Source of the DNA: Clostridia bacterium
GTDB taxonomy: Bacteria; Bacillota; Clostridia; Monoglobales; Monoglobaceae
Length of the DNA stretch: 64,000 nt
NCBI GenBank assembly: GCA_017622215.1
Contig: JAGARO010000004.1
Span: forward strand, 186,001-250,000
Reading direction: 5' to 3'
The position numbers and the translations under genes were made by a program. The notes under the pieces are model-generated. The model was not told where the DNA came from. It saw only the letters and a list, made by a program, of their open reading frames with translations, and searched no databases. This document shows positions 28,755 through 39,853 of the stretch, one piece after another; position 1 is the stretch's first letter, and every line of letters begins with the position of its first letter.

Positions 28755-28785
28755 ATCCTCATACAGATTTGAAAGGATATAACCT

Positions 28786-30594
28786 ATGAACGAATATCAG
28801 TCATCAATCAGAAATTTTTCAATAATTGCTCATATTGACCACGGTAAGTCAACTCTCGCTGACAGACTTCTGGAGAACACAGGTGCCCTTACCCAGAGAG
28901 AAATGCAGGAGCAGATTCTTGATAATATGGAGCTTGAAAGGGAAAGAGGCATTACTATAAAATCCCGTGCTGTTCGTCTTTTATATAAGGCAAAGGACGG
29001 AAAGCAGTATGTCTATAACCTGATTGATACTCCGGGACATGTTGACTTTAACTATGAGGTATCCCGTAGCCTTGCAGCCTGTGAGGGCGCAATTTTAGTT
29101 GTTGACGCGGCACAGGGAATAGAGGCACAGACTCTGGCAAACACATACCTAGCCTTAGAGCATGACCTTGAAATTTTACCTGTTGTAAACAAAATAGATT
29201 TGCCATCAGCTCAGCCTGATGTGGTTAAAAAGGAAATTGAAGATGTAATCGGTATTGACTGTGAGGGTGCACCTCTTATTTCTGCTAAAAACGGACTTAA
29301 TATTGAGGACGTTTTAGAAAAGATTGCAGAGATTGTGCCTCCGCCACAGGGGGACGAAAGTGCTCCTCTTAAGGCTCTTATTTTTGACTCTTACTATGAT
29401 TCCTATAAGGGCGTTATTGTTTATGTAAGAGTAAAAGACGGCGTTTTAAGAACAGGGGACAAAATCCGTATGATGGCTAAAAACAGCACCTTTGACGTTG
29501 TTGAAGTAGGCTATTTAAACCCACTTGGTATGCTTCCTGCAGATGAAATCAAGGCGGGCGAGGTTGGATATATTGCGGCAAGTATAAAGACTGTCCGTGA
29601 TGTTATGGTTGGTGACACAGTAACCTGTGTTTCACGCCCTGCAAGTGAGCCTCTCCCTGGCTATAAAGAAGTTAAGCCTATGGTTTACTGCGGTATATAT
29701 CCTGCAGACGGTGCAAGATACAATGACCTTCGAGATGCCCTTGAAAAGTTACAGCTTAACGACGCGTCCCTTAGCTTTGACGCTGAAACTTCAGTAGCTC
29801 TGGGTTTTGGTTTCCGTTGCGGATTTTTAGGACTTCTTCATATGGAAATTATTCAGGAACGACTTGAAAGAGAATATAATCTCGACCTTGTTACAACAGC
29901 TCCATCCGTTGAATATCACATTATAAAAACGGACAAGAGTTTGTTCCCGATTTCAAACCCTACAAATATGCCTGATATTTCTGAAATTGACTATATGGAA
30001 GAGCCTATTGTTAAGGCTGATATTATGTCGCCAAAGGAATATGTTGGAAGTATTATGGAGCTTTGTCAGGAAAGACGAGGCACATACATTGATATGCAGT
30101 ATATTGACGCAAACCGAGTTTCACTACACTATGAGCTCCCACTTAACGAAATAATCTATGACTTTTTTGATGCATTAAAGTCAAGGACAAGAGGCTATGC
30201 CTCATTCGATTATGAGTTCAAGTGTTACAGACGCTCCGAGCTTGTAAAACTTGACATTCTCTTAAACGGAGATATGGTGGACGCCCTTTCCTTTATTGTG
30301 CATAAGGAAAGCGCATATTCACGAGGCAGAAAGATTGCAGAAAAGCTTAAGGAAGTTATCCCGAGACAGCTTTTTGAAATTCCTATTCAGGCTGCAATCG
30401 GCGGAAAGATTATTGCAAGAGAGACCGTCAAGGCTATGCGAAAGGACGTTCTCGCAAAGTGCTACGGCGGTGATATTACAAGAAAGAAAAAGCTTCTTGA
30501 AAAACAGAAAGAGGGCAAAAAGCGTATGCGACAGGTTGGTTCTGTTGAACTGCCACAGGAAGCCTTTATGTCTGTGCTTAAGCTTGATGAATAA
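28786..30594 (+). CDS. lepA: Elongation factor 4 (LepA)
   Basis: LepA is a ribosome-associated translational GTPase implicated in back-translocation and in 30S subunit biogenesis. G1 is AHIDHGKST at residues 15-23, G3 is DTPGHVDF near 83, and G4 is NKIDLP near 137. The C-terminal domain unique to LepA is present ([20 protein letters not shown]). The length of 602 residues is standard. It is followed by a hairpin with a T-run and then hemW, as in the lepA-hemW-hrcA order of Bacillus. Confidence 0.98.
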   Translation: MNEYQSSIRNFSIIAHIDHGKSTLADRLLENTGALTQREMQEQILDNMELERERGITIKSRAVRLLYKAKDGKQYVYNLIDTPGHVDFNYEVSRSLAACEGAILVVDAAQGIEAQTLANTYLALEHDLEILPVVNKIDLPSAQPDVVKKEIEDVIGIDCEGAPLISAKNGLNIEDVLEKIAEIVPPPQGDESAPLKALIFDSYYDSYKGVIVYVRVKDGVLRTGDKIRMMAKNSTFDVVEVGYLNPLGMLPADEIKAGEVGYIAASIKTVRDVMVGDTVTCVSRPASEPLPGYKEVKPMVYCGIYPADGARYNDLRDALEKLQLNDASLSFDAETSVALGFGFRCGFLGLLHMEIIQERLEREYNLDLVTTAPSVEYHIIKTDKSLFPISNPTNMPDISEIDYMEEPIVKADIMSPKEYVGSIMELCQERRGTYIDMQYIDANRVSLHYELPLNEIIYDFFDALKSRTRGYASFDYEFKCYRRSELVKLDILLNGDMVDALSFIVHKESAYSRGRKIAEKLKEVIPRQLFEIPIQAAIGGKIIARETVKAMRKDVLAKCYGGDITRKKKLLEKQKEGKKRMRQVGSVELPQEAFMSVLKLDE

Positions 30595-30599
30595 AATAA

Positions 30600-30631
30600 C
30601 GGCAGGTGCATTTTGCACTTGCCGATTTTTT
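30600..30631 (+). terminator. Intrinsic terminator or attenuator between lepA and hemW
   Basis: An 11-bp stem (CGGCAGGTGCA with TGCACTTGCCG, one G-T pair, 30600-30624) with a TTT loop is followed by ATTTTTT. The hemW ribosome binding site (GAGGT) begins right after it and outside the stem. Confidence 0.85.
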
Positions 30632-30644
30632 GAGGTAAAACTTT

Positions 30645-31727
30645 ATGAATACAGGACTATACGTTCACATTCCTTTTTGTATAAAGAAATGTAATTACTG
30701 CGATTTTAATTCCTATTCAGGAATTTTTGACCTGCAGGATGCCTATTTTGAAAAACTGAAAAATGAGATTTCGGCACTTGATTATAACTTTGAAACAGTT
30801 TATATCGGCGGTGGTACGCCTACTGCAGTGAAAAACGAAAACCTTTGCAGTTTGCTTGGTGTTATTATGCCGAAAATTGCGGAGGGGTGCGAGGTTACTG
30901 TGGAATGTAACCCTGGAACTGTAAGCAGGGCTGACCTTGAAAATATTAAAAGGGCAGGTGCGAACAGGCTTAGCATTGGGCTTCAATCTACCCACGAAAA
31001 GCATCTTAAAGCCTTAGGCAGAATTCACACTCTTGAGGATTTTGAAGATTGTCTTAAAAGTGCGAAAATGGCGGGATTTGAAAATATTTCCCTTGATTTA
31101 ATGTTCGGACTTCCTGACCAGACCCTTTCTGAATGGGAGGAAACTTTAAGGTTTGCCGTTGATTCAGGGGTTACACATATTTCTGCCTACTCACTTAAAA
31201 TAGAGGGGGGTACGCCTTTTTATAATATGGAGCTTAATCTCCCTGACGAAGATTTAAACAGGGAAATGTATGACCTGGCAGTAAAAATTCTTGGGGAGAA
31301 TGGATTTAACCGTTATGAGATTTCAAACTTTGCAAGAAAAGACTACGAGTCAAGGCACAATTTGAGATACTGGGAGACGAAAAGCTTTATCGGCGTTGGT
31401 GCAGGGGCATATTCCTGCATTGACGAAAAAAGATACGCATATATAAAGGATATAAAGGGCTACATAGAAAAGGCTGAAATTGAATACTGCGACGAGCTTA
31501 CAAAGTTTGACGAAATGAGCGAATTTGTATTTTTAGGACTGCGGTGTGCAAAGGGAATTTCCATTTCTGAATTTGAAAAACGATTCAGGTACAGCTTCTA
31601 TGATGTGTTCGGAGATATGTCGGAAAAACACATAAAAAGAGGTACTTTAATAAAAGAAAATGACAGAATTTTTGTGCCTGATGAGTTCCTTTATGTGTCA
31701 AATATGATATTGTCGGATTTTGTCTGA
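30645..31727 (+). CDS. hemW: Radical SAM heme chaperone HemW
   Basis: HemW is a radical SAM protein related to coproporphyrinogen dehydrogenase HemN that acts as a heme chaperone. The Fe-S motif CIKKCNYCD gives C12, C16 and C19. YIGGGTPTA near residue 53 and RLSIGLQS near 108 are typical, and the C-terminal HemN-like domain (ISEFEKRF) is present. The length of 360 residues is normal. In older annotation this gene is called hemN; the CxxxCxxC-then-D pattern rather than CxxxCxxCxC supports HemW. It has no heme synthesis neighbours. Confidence 0.92.
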   Translation: MNTGLYVHIPFCIKKCNYCDFNSYSGIFDLQDAYFEKLKNEISALDYNFETVYIGGGTPTAVKNENLCSLLGVIMPKIAEGCEVTVECNPGTVSRADLENIKRAGANRLSIGLQSTHEKHLKALGRIHTLEDFEDCLKSAKMAGFENISLDLMFGLPDQTLSEWEETLRFAVDSGVTHISAYSLKIEGGTPFYNMELNLPDEDLNREMYDLAVKILGENGFNRYEISNFARKDYESRHNLRYWETKSFIGVGAGAYSCIDEKRYAYIKDIKGYIEKAEIEYCDELTKFDEMSEFVFLGLRCAKGISISEFEKRFRYSFYDVFGDMSEKHIKRGTLIKENDRIFVPDEFLYVSNMILSDFV

Positions 31728-31777
31728 AAATAATGCACTCTTTTTAAGAAAAAGTCAGGAAAAATTTGCAAAAACTA

Positions 31778-31806
31778 TTGACTTTATTTGGGGAGGGTGC
31801 TATATT
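31778..31806 (+). promoter_or_regulatory. Sigma-A promoter of the heat-shock operon
   Basis: TTGACT (31778-31783), a 17-base spacer, then TATATT (31801-31806). The CIRCE operator starts 13 bases after the -10 box, so it covers the start of transcription. Confidence 0.9.
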
Positions 31807-31818
31807 TATATACAAGGA

Positions 31819-31845
31819 TTAGCACTCAACACGAGTGAGTGCTAA
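31819..31845 (+). promoter_or_regulatory. CIRCE operator (HrcA binding site)
   Basis: TTAGCACTC at 31819-31827 and GAGTGCTAA at 31837-31845 form the perfect 9-9-9 inverted repeat of the CIRCE element. HrcA bound here represses the operon, and GroEL is known to assist HrcA folding, which ties expression to chaperone demand. Confidence 0.98.
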
Positions 31846-31871
31846 CAAATAAATCTGAGGTCGGTGAAAAT

Positions 31872-32945
31872 ATGGCGTTAGATGACAGAAAAAAGAAGAT
31901 ACTTCAGGCGGTTATTGAGGATTATATAAATACTGCAGAGCCTGTTGGCTCAAGGAGTATATCCAAAAGACCTGAACTTAATTTAAGTGCTGCCACCATT
32001 CGAAATGAAATGGGAGACCTTGAGGAAATGGGACTTCTTGTCCAGCCTCATACCTCGGCAGGACGTGTTCCTTCAGCACAGGGCTACAGGCTCTATGTTA
32101 ATGATATGCTGATGAAATATGAGATTACTGCAAATGAAATGGAGTCCATTCGACTTGCTATGCAGAACAAAATCAACGAGCTTGATAAAATCATCTGTGA
32201 TATTGCTTCTGCCTTTGCGAAGCTTACAAACTTGCCTGTTATCGGGGCGTTGCCTACTGCTGAGTCGGGGGTTGTAAGCAACATAAAGCTTGTAAAATGC
32301 GATGAGATGACCATTATGGTAATAATCTCCGACAGGTCGGGAATTATTAAAAACAAGGTTTTAAGACTGAATTACAGTATATCCGATGAGGAGCTTTTAA
32401 GACTTAACAATATCTTAAACGAAAACCTTACAGGCCTTACTAAAAATGAGATTGGCTTTGGAAACATAATGGAGGTACAGAACGCTTTAGGCGGTAACGG
32501 AGATGTTTTCCATTCTGTGCTTGAACTTGTTCACAGTGCTGTATCGGAGATTGACACAAAGCAGATTTTTGTTGAGGGACTTTCGAATATATTCAGGTTT
32601 CCGGAATACAGTGATGTAGATAAGATTAAAGTGATTTTCAATGCCCTTGAAAATAAGGAGAACCTTGGAAAAATTGTGGGAACAATGCAGAACCTTAATT
32701 CTGTTAAGGTTTTAATCGGGGACGAAATTCCCGTAGAGGAGCTTAAGGATAACAGCGTTATTCTTGCTCCTTACAGAGTTTCAAGCACCTTAACCGGTAT
32801 AATCGGAATTATCGGACCTGCAAGAATGGATTATTCAAAGGTGATATCTATCCTTGAATACTTCTCGGGAGAGATGTCCACAGAGCTTGCACATAACTTT
32901 GGAAAAGAACTTCTGATTACAGAAGGGGAGGAAAACAATGGCTGA
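31872..32945 (+). CDS. hrcA: Heat-inducible transcription repressor HrcA
   Basis: HrcA represses heat-shock chaperone operons by binding CIRCE. The N-terminal winged helix contains ILQAVIEDYINTAEPVGSRS and LSAATIRNEMGDLEEMG (residues about 10-55). The dimerisation and GAF-like regions follow, ending with GIIGPARMDYSKVI near residue 315. The ATG at 31872 is chosen because upstream in-frame codons fall in the CIRCE element. The length of 357 residues is normal. It overlaps grpE by 8 bases and is the first gene of hrcA-grpE-dnaK-dnaJ. Confidence 0.96.
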   Translation: MALDDRKKKILQAVIEDYINTAEPVGSRSISKRPELNLSAATIRNEMGDLEEMGLLVQPHTSAGRVPSAQGYRLYVNDMLMKYEITANEMESIRLAMQNKINELDKIICDIASAFAKLTNLPVIGALPTAESGVVSNIKLVKCDEMTIMVIISDRSGIIKNKVLRLNYSISDEELLRLNNILNENLTGLTKNEIGFGNIMEVQNALGGNGDVFHSVLELVHSAVSEIDTKQIFVEGLSNIFRFPEYSDVDKIKVIFNALENKENLGKIVGTMQNLNSVKVLIGDEIPVEELKDNSVILAPYRVSSTLTGIIGIIGPARMDYSKVISILEYFSGEMSTELAHNFGKELLITEGEENNG

Positions 32946-33447
32946 AGAAAAGATAAATCAGGAAGTAACAGAGGAAGTTGAAACTGAAACAGTTGAAGCT
33001 CCTGAAAAAACTGAAGTTGAAATACTTCAGGAGGAGATTGAACAGCTTAAAGATAAACTTTTAAGACATACAGCTGAATTTGACAACTTCAAAAAGCGTA
33101 CAGCTAAAGAAAAAGAAGAGCTTTACAATATGGCTGTGGCTGACACAATGGAAAAACTTCTTCCTGTTAAGGACAATATGGAAAGAGCTCTTATGGCTGA
33201 GGGAGAGGACTCCCAGCTTAAAGAGGGAATTAAAATGATTGATAAACAGCTTGAGGATGTTTTTGCGGGAATAGGCGTTACGGCAATAGAGGCTGTTGGA
33301 AATGAATTTAACCCTGAACTTCATAATGCAGTAATGCACATTGAATTAGAAGATGCAGGAGAAAATGAAATTGTTGAAGAGCTCATGAAGGGCTACAAAT
33401 ATAAAGAAAAAGTAATCAGACCGTCAATGGTTAAGGTTGCAAACTAA
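32938..33447 (+). CDS. grpE: Nucleotide exchange factor GrpE
   Basis: GrpE releases ADP from DnaK and acts as a thermosensor. The protein has 169 residues: an acidic N-terminus, a long coiled-coil helix at about residues 22-80 (AEFDNFKKRTAKEKEEL is the typical core), and a C-terminal beta domain with NPELHNAVMH and KVIRPSMVKVAN. The start overlaps the end of hrcA. It follows the standard order before dnaK. Confidence 0.97.
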   Translation: MAEEKINQEVTEEVETETVEAPEKTEVEILQEEIEQLKDKLLRHTAEFDNFKKRTAKEKEELYNMAVADTMEKLLPVKDNMERALMAEGEDSQLKEGIKMIDKQLEDVFAGIGVTAIEAVGNEFNPELHNAVMHIELEDAGENEIVEELMKGYKYKEKVIRPSMVKVAN

Positions 33448-33462
33448 CTTAAAATATTTTGA

Positions 33463-35304
<1,842 letters not shown>

Positions 35305-35322
35305 TTTTTAGGGTGAATTGTT

Positions 35323-36471
35323 TTGGCTGATAAAAGAGATTATTATGAAGTCCTGGGCGTAGATAAATCTGCGTCCCAGGATGAAATTAAAAAAGCATAC
35401 AGAAAACTTGCGAAGAAGTATCATCCTGACTTAAATCCGGGAGATAAGGCGAAAGAGGCTGAAGAAAAATTTAAGGAAGCCTCCGAGGCTTATGAGGTTT
35501 TAAGTGATGCTGATAAGAAATCCAAGTATGACCAGTTCGGCCATGCGGGAGTTGACCCGAATTTTGGTGCAGGCGGTTTCGGCGGAGGCTACGGTGGCTT
35601 TGGCGGAGGCTTTGAGGATATTTTTGACTCATTCTTCGGCGGAGGCTTTGGCGGTTCTTCAAGAAGAAATTCCAACGCTCCGAGAAAGGGCTCTGATATT
35701 AAGGTTATTGTAAATCTTGATTTTAAGGAAGCCTGCTTTGGCAAGGAAGTTGAGGTTTCTGTAAACAGAACCGAACGATGCGAGGAATGTTCAGGCACAG
35801 GCTCTGCAAAAGGCACATCACCTGTTCGATGCGGAACCTGTGGCGGTACAGGTCAGGTTACATCTGTGCAGAACACACCATTTGGTGCTTTCCAGAGCTC
35901 AAGACCTTGTAATGCCTGTGGCGGAAAGGGTACAAGGATTACAACTCCTTGTTCAAAGTGTCATGGCTCAGGGGAAATGAGAAAGACAAAGAAAATTACA
36001 GTTAAAATTCCTGCGGGAATTGATGACGGACAGATGGTATCTGTAAGCGGACAGGGTAATGCAGGAAAGAATGGCGGACCAAACGGCGACCTTTTGGTTG
36101 CTGTAAGAATCAAGCCCCACGATTTCTTTACCCGTCAGGGCTTTGACGTGGTATGCGATTTGCCGATTACCTTTGAAGAGGCAACTCTCGGTGCGGAAGT
36201 GGAAGTTCCGACTGTGGACGGAACTGTGTCCTACGAAATCCCTGAGGGAACTCAGGCGGGAACTGTATTCAGACTTCGCGGTCAGGGTATAACAAAGCTC
36301 CACGGCAACGGTGCAAGAGGGGACCAGTATGTAAAGGTAAACATTGAAATTCCAAAGAATTTAAATGACAAGCAAAAGGCTCTTCTTAAACAGTTTGCAG
36401 ACAGCGTTACACCTTCTAACTATGCGAAAAAGAAGAAGTTTATTGATAAAATCAAAGAATGGATGAAATAA
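35323..36471 (+). CDS. dnaJ: Chaperone DnaJ (Hsp40)
   Basis: DnaJ delivers substrates to DnaK and stimulates its ATPase. The J domain spans residues 1-68 with HPD at 34-36. A Gly/Phe-rich linker covers about 75-115. Four zinc-binding repeats ([32 protein letters not shown]) lie at about 145-220. The C-terminal substrate domains follow. The length of 382 residues is normal. The start is TTG at 35323 with GGGTGAA at 35311-35317; a weaker start than that of dnaK may keep DnaJ levels lower. Confidence 0.97.
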   Translation: MADKRDYYEVLGVDKSASQDEIKKAYRKLAKKYHPDLNPGDKAKEAEEKFKEASEAYEVLSDADKKSKYDQFGHAGVDPNFGAGGFGGGYGGFGGGFEDIFDSFFGGGFGGSSRRNSNAPRKGSDIKVIVNLDFKEACFGKEVEVSVNRTERCEECSGTGSAKGTSPVRCGTCGGTGQVTSVQNTPFGAFQSSRPCNACGGKGTRITTPCSKCHGSGEMRKTKKITVKIPAGIDDGQMVSVSGQGNAGKNGGPNGDLLVAVRIKPHDFFTRQGFDVVCDLPITFEEATLGAEVEVPTVDGTVSYEIPEGTQAGTVFRLRGQGITKLHGNGARGDQYVKVNIEIPKNLNDKQKALLKQFADSVTPSNYAKKKKFIDKIKEWMK

Positions 36472-36497
36472 GGGACTATTTTTATAGTCCCTATTTT
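36471..36497 (+). terminator. Weak hairpin terminator between dnaJ and prmA
   Basis: AGGGACTAT (36471-36479) pairs with ATAGTCCCT (36484-36492), with a TTTT loop and a short ATTTTG tail. The weak T-run suggests partial termination between the heat-shock genes and prmA. Confidence 0.65.
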
Positions 36498-36514
36498 GGC
36501 GAAAGGATAAAATT

Positions 36515-37471
36515 ATGGAATGGTTGCAGGTAAAAATTATAACAAATAATCAGGGGATTGAGCCTGTTTCGGGGGCTCTTATGAATCTCGGGATAAGCGG
36601 AATTGAAATCTCCGACAAGGAAGATTTCAAGGAGTTTTTAGAGAATAACAGAAAATACTGGGACTATGTGGACGAAACTTTAGAGGAGCTTAAGACTGCG
36701 GACACAACAATTACAGTCTATCTTGAAAATTCAGCGGAGGGAAAGAAAACTCTTGCTGAAATCGGAGACGCAATGGAAGTTTTAGGAACTCAGGACGACT
36801 ATGGAACCCTTGAAATTTTAGTTTCCGAAATGCGTGATGAGGACTGGTCGGAGAACTGGAAAAAGTATTTCAAGCCTATTGAAATCGGAGAAAAGGTTGT
36901 TATTGTTCCCGAATGGGAGGAGTATGAAAACAGGGAAAACAGAACTGTTTTTAAGGTGAATCCTGGTATGAGCTTTGGGACAGGCTCCCACGAAAGCACA
37001 CAGATGTGCATTGAGGAACTTGAAAAACATCTTGAAAAGGGAGATAAAATCCTTGATTTAGGCTGTGGAAGCGGTATTTTATCAGTTATTGGTTTGCTTC
37101 TTGGGGCAGGGGATGCTGTTGCGGTGGATATTGACCCTATGGCAGTTGAGACTGCATATAAAAACCTTGAATTGAACAATCTTCCAAAGGAAGTTTATCA
37201 CGGCTTTGCAGGGGACGTAACCTCGGATAAAAAGCTGTATTCACAGATTGAGGGAAAGTATGATATAGTTCTTGCAAATATTGTTGCAGACGTAATAATT
37301 GCACTTTCAAAAACTGTCCCGCTTTTTATGAAAGAAGACTCAACTTTTATCTGTTCAGGCATTATAAATGAACGCTGTGAAGAGGTTCGTGAGGCTCTTG
37401 AAAGTGCTGGTCTTACAATTAAAGAAGTACGTCAGAGAGGCGAATGGTCAGCTATAGTCTGTAGAATATAA
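36515..37471 (+). CDS. prmA: Ribosomal protein L11 methyltransferase PrmA
   Basis: PrmA adds methyl groups to ribosomal protein L11. The SAM-binding motif ILDLGCGSGILS lies near residues 178-189, VDIDPMAVETA follows near 205, and the catalytic-region motif is LANIVADVI near 251. The N-terminal half is the L11-recognition domain, including MSFGTGSHESTQMC near 152. The length of 318 residues is normal. It follows dnaJ as in Bacillus and is followed by rsmE under a new promoter. Confidence 0.95.
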   Translation: MEWLQVKIITNNQGIEPVSGALMNLGISGIEISDKEDFKEFLENNRKYWDYVDETLEELKTADTTITVYLENSAEGKKTLAEIGDAMEVLGTQDDYGTLEILVSEMRDEDWSENWKKYFKPIEIGEKVVIVPEWEEYENRENRTVFKVNPGMSFGTGSHESTQMCIEELEKHLEKGDKILDLGCGSGILSVIGLLLGAGDAVAVDIDPMAVETAYKNLELNNLPKEVYHGFAGDVTSDKKLYSQIEGKYDIVLANIVADVIIALSKTVPLFMKEDSTFICSGIINERCEEVREALESAGLTIKEVRQRGEWSAIVCRI

Positions 37472-37479
37472 AAAAATAC

Positions 37480-37508
37480 TTGCAAATATTAAATATTGAT
37501 GCTATAAT
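37480..37508 (+). promoter_or_regulatory. Sigma-A promoter for rsmE
   Basis: TTGCAA (37480-37485), a 17-base spacer, then TATAAT (37503-37508). It sits in the prmA-rsmE gap with a short leader of about 14 bases. Confidence 0.8.
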
Positions 37509-37528
37509 GAATCTATATGAGGTAGATT

Positions 37529-38269
37529 ATGCGAAGATTTTTTACGGAACCTGAAAATATTAAAAATGATATTGCAGAGCTCATAGAGGACGCGGGACAT
37601 ATTAAAAAGGTTTTGCGTATGGAAATCGGCGACAGAATTATTGTTTTCGACGGAAGCGGATTTCAGTATGAATGTGAGCTTGTGGAAATTGAAAATAAGG
37701 TTTGCCGTGCAAAAATAATAGGCAAAGAGGAGTCAACCTCCGAGCCTGAAACAAAGGTCTATCTCTTTCAGGGACTTCCCAAGTCGGGGAAAATGGAAAC
37801 TATTATACAGAAAGCTGTGGAGCTTGGTGTGTATGAGGTTGTCCCTGTTATAATGGACAGATGTGTGTTAAAGCTTGACGAAAAGGCTAAAACTGATAAG
37901 ACGAAGCGGTGGCAAAAAGTTGCCGTGGAGGCTGTAAAGCAGTGCGGAAGAGGACTTGTCCCAAAGGTGCATACACCTGTTAAATTCAGCGAGGCTGTTA
38001 AGATGCTTAAAGAGCTTGACCTTGCCTTTATGCCCTATGAGGAAATGGGACATTCGGGGCAGAGAGGTCTTAAGGAGCTTTTAAAAGACTTTAACGGCAA
38101 AAGCATCGGTTTTGTTGTAGGCCCTGAGGGGGGCTTTTCGGACGCCGAGGTAACGCTGGCAAAGGAAAATGAAATTTCAACTATCGGACTTGGAAGCCGT
38201 ATATTGAGAACTGAAACTGCGGGAAGCACCGTGATTTCAATAATTATGTACGAACTTGACGAAATTTAG
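37529..38269 (+). CDS. rsmE: 16S rRNA m3U1498 methyltransferase RsmE
   Basis: RsmE is a SPOUT-class enzyme that methylates N3 of uridine 1498 in 16S rRNA. The N-terminal PUA-like domain begins MRRFFTEPENI. The SPOUT knot motifs are VGPEGGFSDAEV near residue 197 and GLGSRILRTETA near 221. The length of 246 residues is normal. The gene pairs with prmA, as in many Firmicutes, so protein and RNA modification of the ribosome are grouped. Confidence 0.95.
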   Translation: MRRFFTEPENIKNDIAELIEDAGHIKKVLRMEIGDRIIVFDGSGFQYECELVEIENKVCRAKIIGKEESTSEPETKVYLFQGLPKSGKMETIIQKAVELGVYEVVPVIMDRCVLKLDEKAKTDKTKRWQKVAVEAVKQCGRGLVPKVHTPVKFSEAVKMLKELDLAFMPYEEMGHSGQRGLKELLKDFNGKSIGFVVGPEGGFSDAEVTLAKENEISTIGLGSRILRTETAGSTVISIIMYELDEI

Positions 38270-38281
38270 GAGGCTGTAAAT

Positions 38282-38794
38282 ATGGCAAAGACAAAAGAAG
38301 AAAAGGCTATTTCCAGAAAGGAAAGAGAAGAAAAATCCCAGAAGCTTACATCCTGGTTTATGCTTGTCTTGACCTATGGATTTGTGGCAATTATGCTTAC
38401 TGTGTGGTTTAAGCGTCTTGAAATCGGCAGAGGTTTTGAAAACTTTGCCCTTGCTCAGAAGGTATTTTTAGGATTCGGAATTCTTTCTGCGGTTTTTGCT
38501 CTGGCAACAGTCATCCTTGGTATGATGAATAAAATCAGTACACCAATGGCAAAGGGACACACAATTATGTTTACTGTTATGGCTTTGGTTTGTATATGGC
38601 TTAACATTGACGTTTATGGTGCAGTAAGAATGGCTGTTATGAATATGTTTAAGGCTGTTCCGTCAGTTTACGGATTTATAAATGCACTTAACACAAACTG
38701 GAGATTTGACGTTGTAATCTGGGGCATTGGAATTTATCTTATAATTGCCTTTGTTTACTACATAATTAAACTTGCACTTATAGACAAAAAATAG
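38282..38794 (+). CDS. Hypothetical four-helix membrane protein
   Basis: I do not recognise this family. The protein has 170 residues with a highly charged N-terminus (residues 1-23, KTKEEKAISRKEREEKSQK) and four hydrophobic segments at about 25-43, 58-82, 94-112 and 141-165. The ATG follows AGGAGG 13 bases after rsmE, so it is the last gene of that unit. A bidirectional terminator lies just downstream. No catalytic motif is visible. Confidence 0.7.
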   Translation: MAKTKEEKAISRKEREEKSQKLTSWFMLVLTYGFVAIMLTVWFKRLEIGRGFENFALAQKVFLGFGILSAVFALATVILGMMNKISTPMAKGHTIMFTVMALVCIWLNIDVYGAVRMAVMNMFKAVPSVYGFINALNTNWRFDVVIWGIGIYLIIAFVYYIIKLALIDKK

Positions 38795-38806
38795 TTTGGA
38801 ATCATA

Positions 38807-38832
38807 AAAAGCTGGTTTTAACCAGCTTTTTT
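38807..38832. terminator. Bidirectional intrinsic terminator between the membrane-protein gene and ytvI
   Basis: AAAAGCTGGTT (38807-38817) pairs with AACCAGCTTTT (38820-38830) with a 2-base spacer and is followed by more T residues. The ytvI stop codon lies at its centre. Confidence 0.88.
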
Positions 38833-39825
38833 CTTTTTATCTAAATTTTCCTGTATCAGCCTTACGGGGATTATCATTAAAACAGGGGTGATAATTGCGC
38901 CGAGCACTCCGAAATATTTAAGGCCTATATAAAGACTTATAAGTGATAAAATGGGGTGTAGTCCGAGATGAGTGGACATAAGCTTTGGCTCCGCAAGTTC
39001 ACGGGTCAGAAAGACTACAATCTGCAAAATTACAAGCCCAATTCCAAGGAATATATCTCTTTTTAGGAAAGAGAAAACAGCCCAGGGAATTAAAATTATG
39101 CCTGTGCCGAAGATAGGCAGGGCGTCAACAAGTCCTGTTATAAAGCCGATTACCACAGGATAGTCAACCTTTAAAATCCAAAGGGCAAGAGAAACTACAA
39201 GAAAGGTCATGGACATAATTATAAGCTGTACCCTGATATAACTGAAGAATGTGTCAAATACTGTATTTTTGATATACAGTATTTTTTTTATTACCTTAGG
39301 CGGAAGAGCTTCTTTTATAAAGGTTGTAACTTTTTTGTAGTCCTTTATAAAAAAGAAAAGGGACAGTATAAACATTATGGCAAACATCAGCACTGAGGGG
39401 AGGACTGACATAAAGGAAAATACTTTGGTTGAAACGTTTGGAAAGAGATTTTTTGTCAAATCGGAAAGTGAGTAGTTTTTGAGAATGGGAAGCTTTTCGC
39501 AAAGAAATGAAAAGGAGTTTTCTGCCTGTGAAATGATTGCGGGGAGTGAGGATAAGAAGCTTTTTACACGCAGGGTAAGCTGGTAGCCTAAAAAGAAAAT
39601 CACGAAAATTAAAGCTGAAACAAGGGCAGTAACTAAAAGTGCTGAGCCCAGACTGAGACTCATACCCTTTCCCGACAGATATTTAAGAGGTTTCTGGCAC
39701 ATAACAGCTACTACAAAGGCAAGAATAAAGGGCAGAAATAAATTCAGGGCATAAGGAAGCAGGAACAGCGTTAAAACCGTTCCTGCTATTATGATTGCGT
39801 ACTTTATATATTTTTCAAGGCTCAT
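38818..39825 (-). CDS. ytvI: Sporulation integral membrane protein YtvI (AI-2E transporter family)
   Basis: This 335-residue polytopic protein belongs to the AI-2E/PerM exporter family, with the hydrophobic pattern of an N-terminal pair of helices, a long soluble loop (about residues 90-150) and a C-terminal bundle. GFITGLVDALPIFGTGIILIP near residue 228 and AEPKLMSTHLGLHPILSL near 285 are typical. The length and sequence style match the sporulation-linked YtvI group, although assignment within the large family is less certain. It follows apgM on the minus strand by 24 bases. Its ribosome binding site is in a hairpin. Confidence 0.75.
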   Translation of the reverse strand: MSLEKYIKYAIIIAGTVLTLFLLPYALNLFLPFILAFVVAVMCQKPLKYLSGKGMSLSLGSALLVTALVSALIFVIFFLGYQLTLRVKSFLSSLPAIISQAENSFSFLCEKLPILKNYSLSDLTKNLFPNVSTKVFSFMSVLPSVLMFAIMFILSLFFFIKDYKKVTTFIKEALPPKVIKKILYIKNTVFDTFFSYIRVQLIIMSMTFLVVSLALWILKVDYPVVIGFITGLVDALPIFGTGIILIPWAVFSFLKRDIFLGIGLVILQIVVFLTRELAEPKLMSTHLGLHPILSLISLYIGLKYFGVLGAIITPVLMIIPVRLIQENLDKKKKAG

Positions 39826-39853
39826 AATTTTCTCCTTCTGCGGAGAGAATTAT
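39824..39853 (-). promoter_or_regulatory. Hairpin that encloses the ytvI ribosome binding site and start codon
   Basis: On the minus strand, ATAATTCTCTCC at the apgM stop pairs with GGAGAAAATTAT, which holds the ytvI ribosome binding site and most of its start codon. The stem is 12 bp with one mismatch and a 6-base loop. Confidence 0.6.

Noticed and set aside
31839-31871. A longer N-terminus for HrcA starting at 31839
   Set aside because: The extension would begin inside the CIRCE operator and has no ribosome binding site; the ATG at 31872 fits the family start.
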